This document shows positions 38,663-40,217 of a DNA stretch of 40,217 nucleotides, one piece after another. Every line of letters starts with the position of its first letter. Position 1 is the first letter of the stretch. Position numbers and translations under genes: made by a program. Origin of the DNA: Nemertoderma westbladi (taxonomy: Eukaryota; Xenacoelomorpha; Nemertodermatida; Nemertodermatidae). The notes beneath the pieces were generated by a model that was given only the letters and a program-made list of their open reading frames with translations, was not told the DNA's origin and ran no database searches. The stretch covers positions 1 through 40,217 of the forward strand of contig JAUCBJ010002929.1 of the NCBI GenBank assembly GCA_032718475.1, read 5' to 3'.

Positions 38663-38953
38663 TTAGGGACTGGTACAAATGATAAAAGTAATGTTTCTAA
38701 TTCACCAGGCCCTGCGAGGTACTGTATTTATGAATTTCATACAGACACTAAGCCAGGTTCTGAGAACCATAACAATAACACACCCAAAGGAAACGTAAAT
38801 GAAATACATGAGATGCTGCATAGAGAACATTATAATCCGAAGCACTATAACGAGCTGATAAAGTGGATACAGCAAAAACAAAACAGACTTCCACTCAATG
38901 GTGAGAACAGCAACCATGTCCACTCTACCTCTTCTTCGTTCCCTCTGATGTGA
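38663..38953 (+). other. Possible exon or ORF remnant
   Basis: An open plus-strand frame without an early ATG contains GPARYCIYEFHTDTKPGSE, NEIHEMLHREHYNPKHYNEL and IKWIQQKQNRLPLNGE, ending TGA at 38951-38953. ACTATTTAG at about 38667 could be an acceptor. It is unrecognised and is grouped with the two ORFs before it only by position and strand. Confidence 0.25.
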
Positions 38954-39609
38954 GGGAACGATTTTGATTTCTGTGAAATGAAGATGCAAAATGACAGTCT
39001 TGAGTCTTGTTTTGAAGTTTTGAGGGGCCTTCCCATAACAATACTTCACATTATAGTTCAGTTATATATATTAGCCCTTTGAAGTTATGTAGCCCGATGT
39101 CATCCAGTGTCACAGCATATATGTAGGTATATTTATTACAGTATACAGTATATATATATTATATATGTATGGCTCATCCTCATGGTAAAAGCAATGTCCT
39201 GGCAAATCGGAGGCGGCTCTGTCCAAGTGTCAAGATAGTGGGGACTAATGAAACTCATCCAATGTTATATATAGCTTCATTGGAGATGTGTTCAGTTCAT
39301 TGTACTTGACACAATGAACCCGGCGCATTTTAATTGGAATTCACCAGAAGGTAGTAGAGTATGAGTATTATAATCCCCTCGGCTGACTGTTTGATGTTAT
39401 GGGATTAATTGCTATGGATCGCTTTTCAGAGGATATTGAGAAATATTCTTCAGCAACATGGTCTGCTACATAAAGTCTACGTTTAAAGTCTTTCTCAATA
39501 ACAGCTTTTGAACTACAGCACCAGTTTTTGAAGCTTTGCACAAGTTGCACAACTTATTGTTTTTTATGAACTTTCATTGGGCCACATATGGTCTGAAAAA
39601 TAATAATAA
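38954..39609. other. Non-coding, no clear gene
   Basis: There is a TATA dinucleotide run at about 39140-39170. A minus-strand open stretch (39550-39368) with VIEKDFKRRLYVADHVAEEY could be a fragment of the gene entering from the right, but nothing confirms it. Confidence 0.35.
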
Positions 39610-39614
39610 TACCT

Positions 39615-40009
39615 ACTCGGTGCGATTTCGTCAATACTCAAGGAGTTAACATCAATTAGGGATCGTGCGTCTTCGGCTTTCTTTCTTTTTCTTACAGATT
39701 TCTCTCTTACAGATATTCCACAAATTGATGCCGAAGCTGCAGTCGAAATGTCTAAGTTGGTATATGTTTGTCCTTCCCCTGAGTCTCCCGCAGACCGAAG
39801 TTCATAATTTTGTTCAAAGTTCCAAACTTCACTGCGACTGTTGCTGGAGTACTTTATAATTCCTTCGTAGTATATTATGTTATTGTTTCTCCAGCCATAA
39901 TTAATGTCTCACATGTGTCGTCTATCTTATAAGTTTGTACCATGGAATGTCGCCCGTCATCCCAGACTACAAATAGCCAGTTAGGTGGTCGTTGAACACG
40001 AGGAGCCAT
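39615..40009 (-). CDS. Possible N-terminal exon of an unknown protein
   Basis: ATG at 40009-40007 opens a short frame MAPRVQRPPNWLFVVWDDGR, ending at a TAA (39877-39875). Protein-like sequence continues in another phase with IIYYEGIIKYSSNSRSEVW, then serine-rich sequence and VRKRKKAEDARSLIDVNSLS, to a possible donor AG|GTATTA near 39615. The pattern W-x-V-V-x-W-x-D-G followed by YYEGxIxxxS resembles the leading domain of some BEN-domain and transposon-associated proteins. The frame break suggests a pseudogene or an indel. The call is tentative. Confidence 0.3.
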
Positions 40010-40217
40010 ATTAAACAATTAAGTTATAAATTATAAAAAACAAAAACTAGGGCACTGTGTACACTGAGTAGAAAACAACAAGAAAGGTTGAAACATTATT
40101 TTAACTTAATTATACATCCAGGAGTCTGAGATTTTTTCATATATCCTCTCCATAAACTCTTCTCTGATTGGTTAATACTTCATGCCTAAAATAAACTAGC
40201 CAATTGAAAATACGTGT

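Overview
The window is AT-rich, gene-poor DNA from an invertebrate metazoan. I cannot name the phylum. Everything I can recognise comes from transposable elements: one young, very large BEL/Pao LTR retrotransposon, surrounded by older relics of LINEs and of at least four DNA-transposon types (pogo/Tigger-like, Merlin/ISXO2-like, piggyBac-like and RAG1/Transib-like). I see no rRNA, no canonical tRNA, no CRISPR array and no confident host gene.

Layout. 1-2990: non-coding, with a 287-bp tandem duplication and a smaller one. 2988-3178 (minus): pogo/Tigger-type transposase scrap. 3228-4247: decayed Merlin/ISXO2-type transposase. About 4130-7800: a nearly complete LINE whose endonuclease part is broken and whose 435-residue reverse transcriptase is still open, followed by a PHD-finger scrap. 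9030-9235: diverged LTR fragment related to the young element. 9977-10599 (minus): LINE tail. 12049-12317: palindromic MITE-like unit. 13449-13681: GC-rich minisatellite. 13682-14110: LINE endonuclease scrap. 15236-15894 (minus): another LINE tail, into which the BEL element inserted.

15895-33094 is the 17.2-kb BEL/Pao element. Its LTRs are 1945 and 1933 bp, with three substitutions and two indels between them by eye, and it has a TTTCC target-site duplication. Internal order: leader with a possible intron and three near-identical stem-loops; coiled-coil ORF1 (Gag head) ending in a 5 x 84-bp repeat; one in-frame TGA; a 2144-residue Gag-protease-RT-RNase H-integrase ORF; a hairpin-bearing spacer; a frameshifted third ORF with three zinc knuckles where env would sit; and a repeat-rich 3' UTR. 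A 20-bp motif with core CTCGCGAG (or CpG-to-TpG variants) recurs 11 times through coding and non-coding parts. Each LTR contains a tRNA-like Pol III promoter with a T6 terminator. This element is the most unusual object in the window.

33095-40217: a repeat related to the insertion site, 92-bp hairpin repeats, a RAG1/Transib-like transposase relic (33790-35714, minus), a piggyBac relic (36812-37323, minus), unassigned ORFs (37842-38953, plus) and a possible first exon at the right edge (minus).

All calls were made by eye from the sequence and remembered family motifs. No alignment or database search was run.
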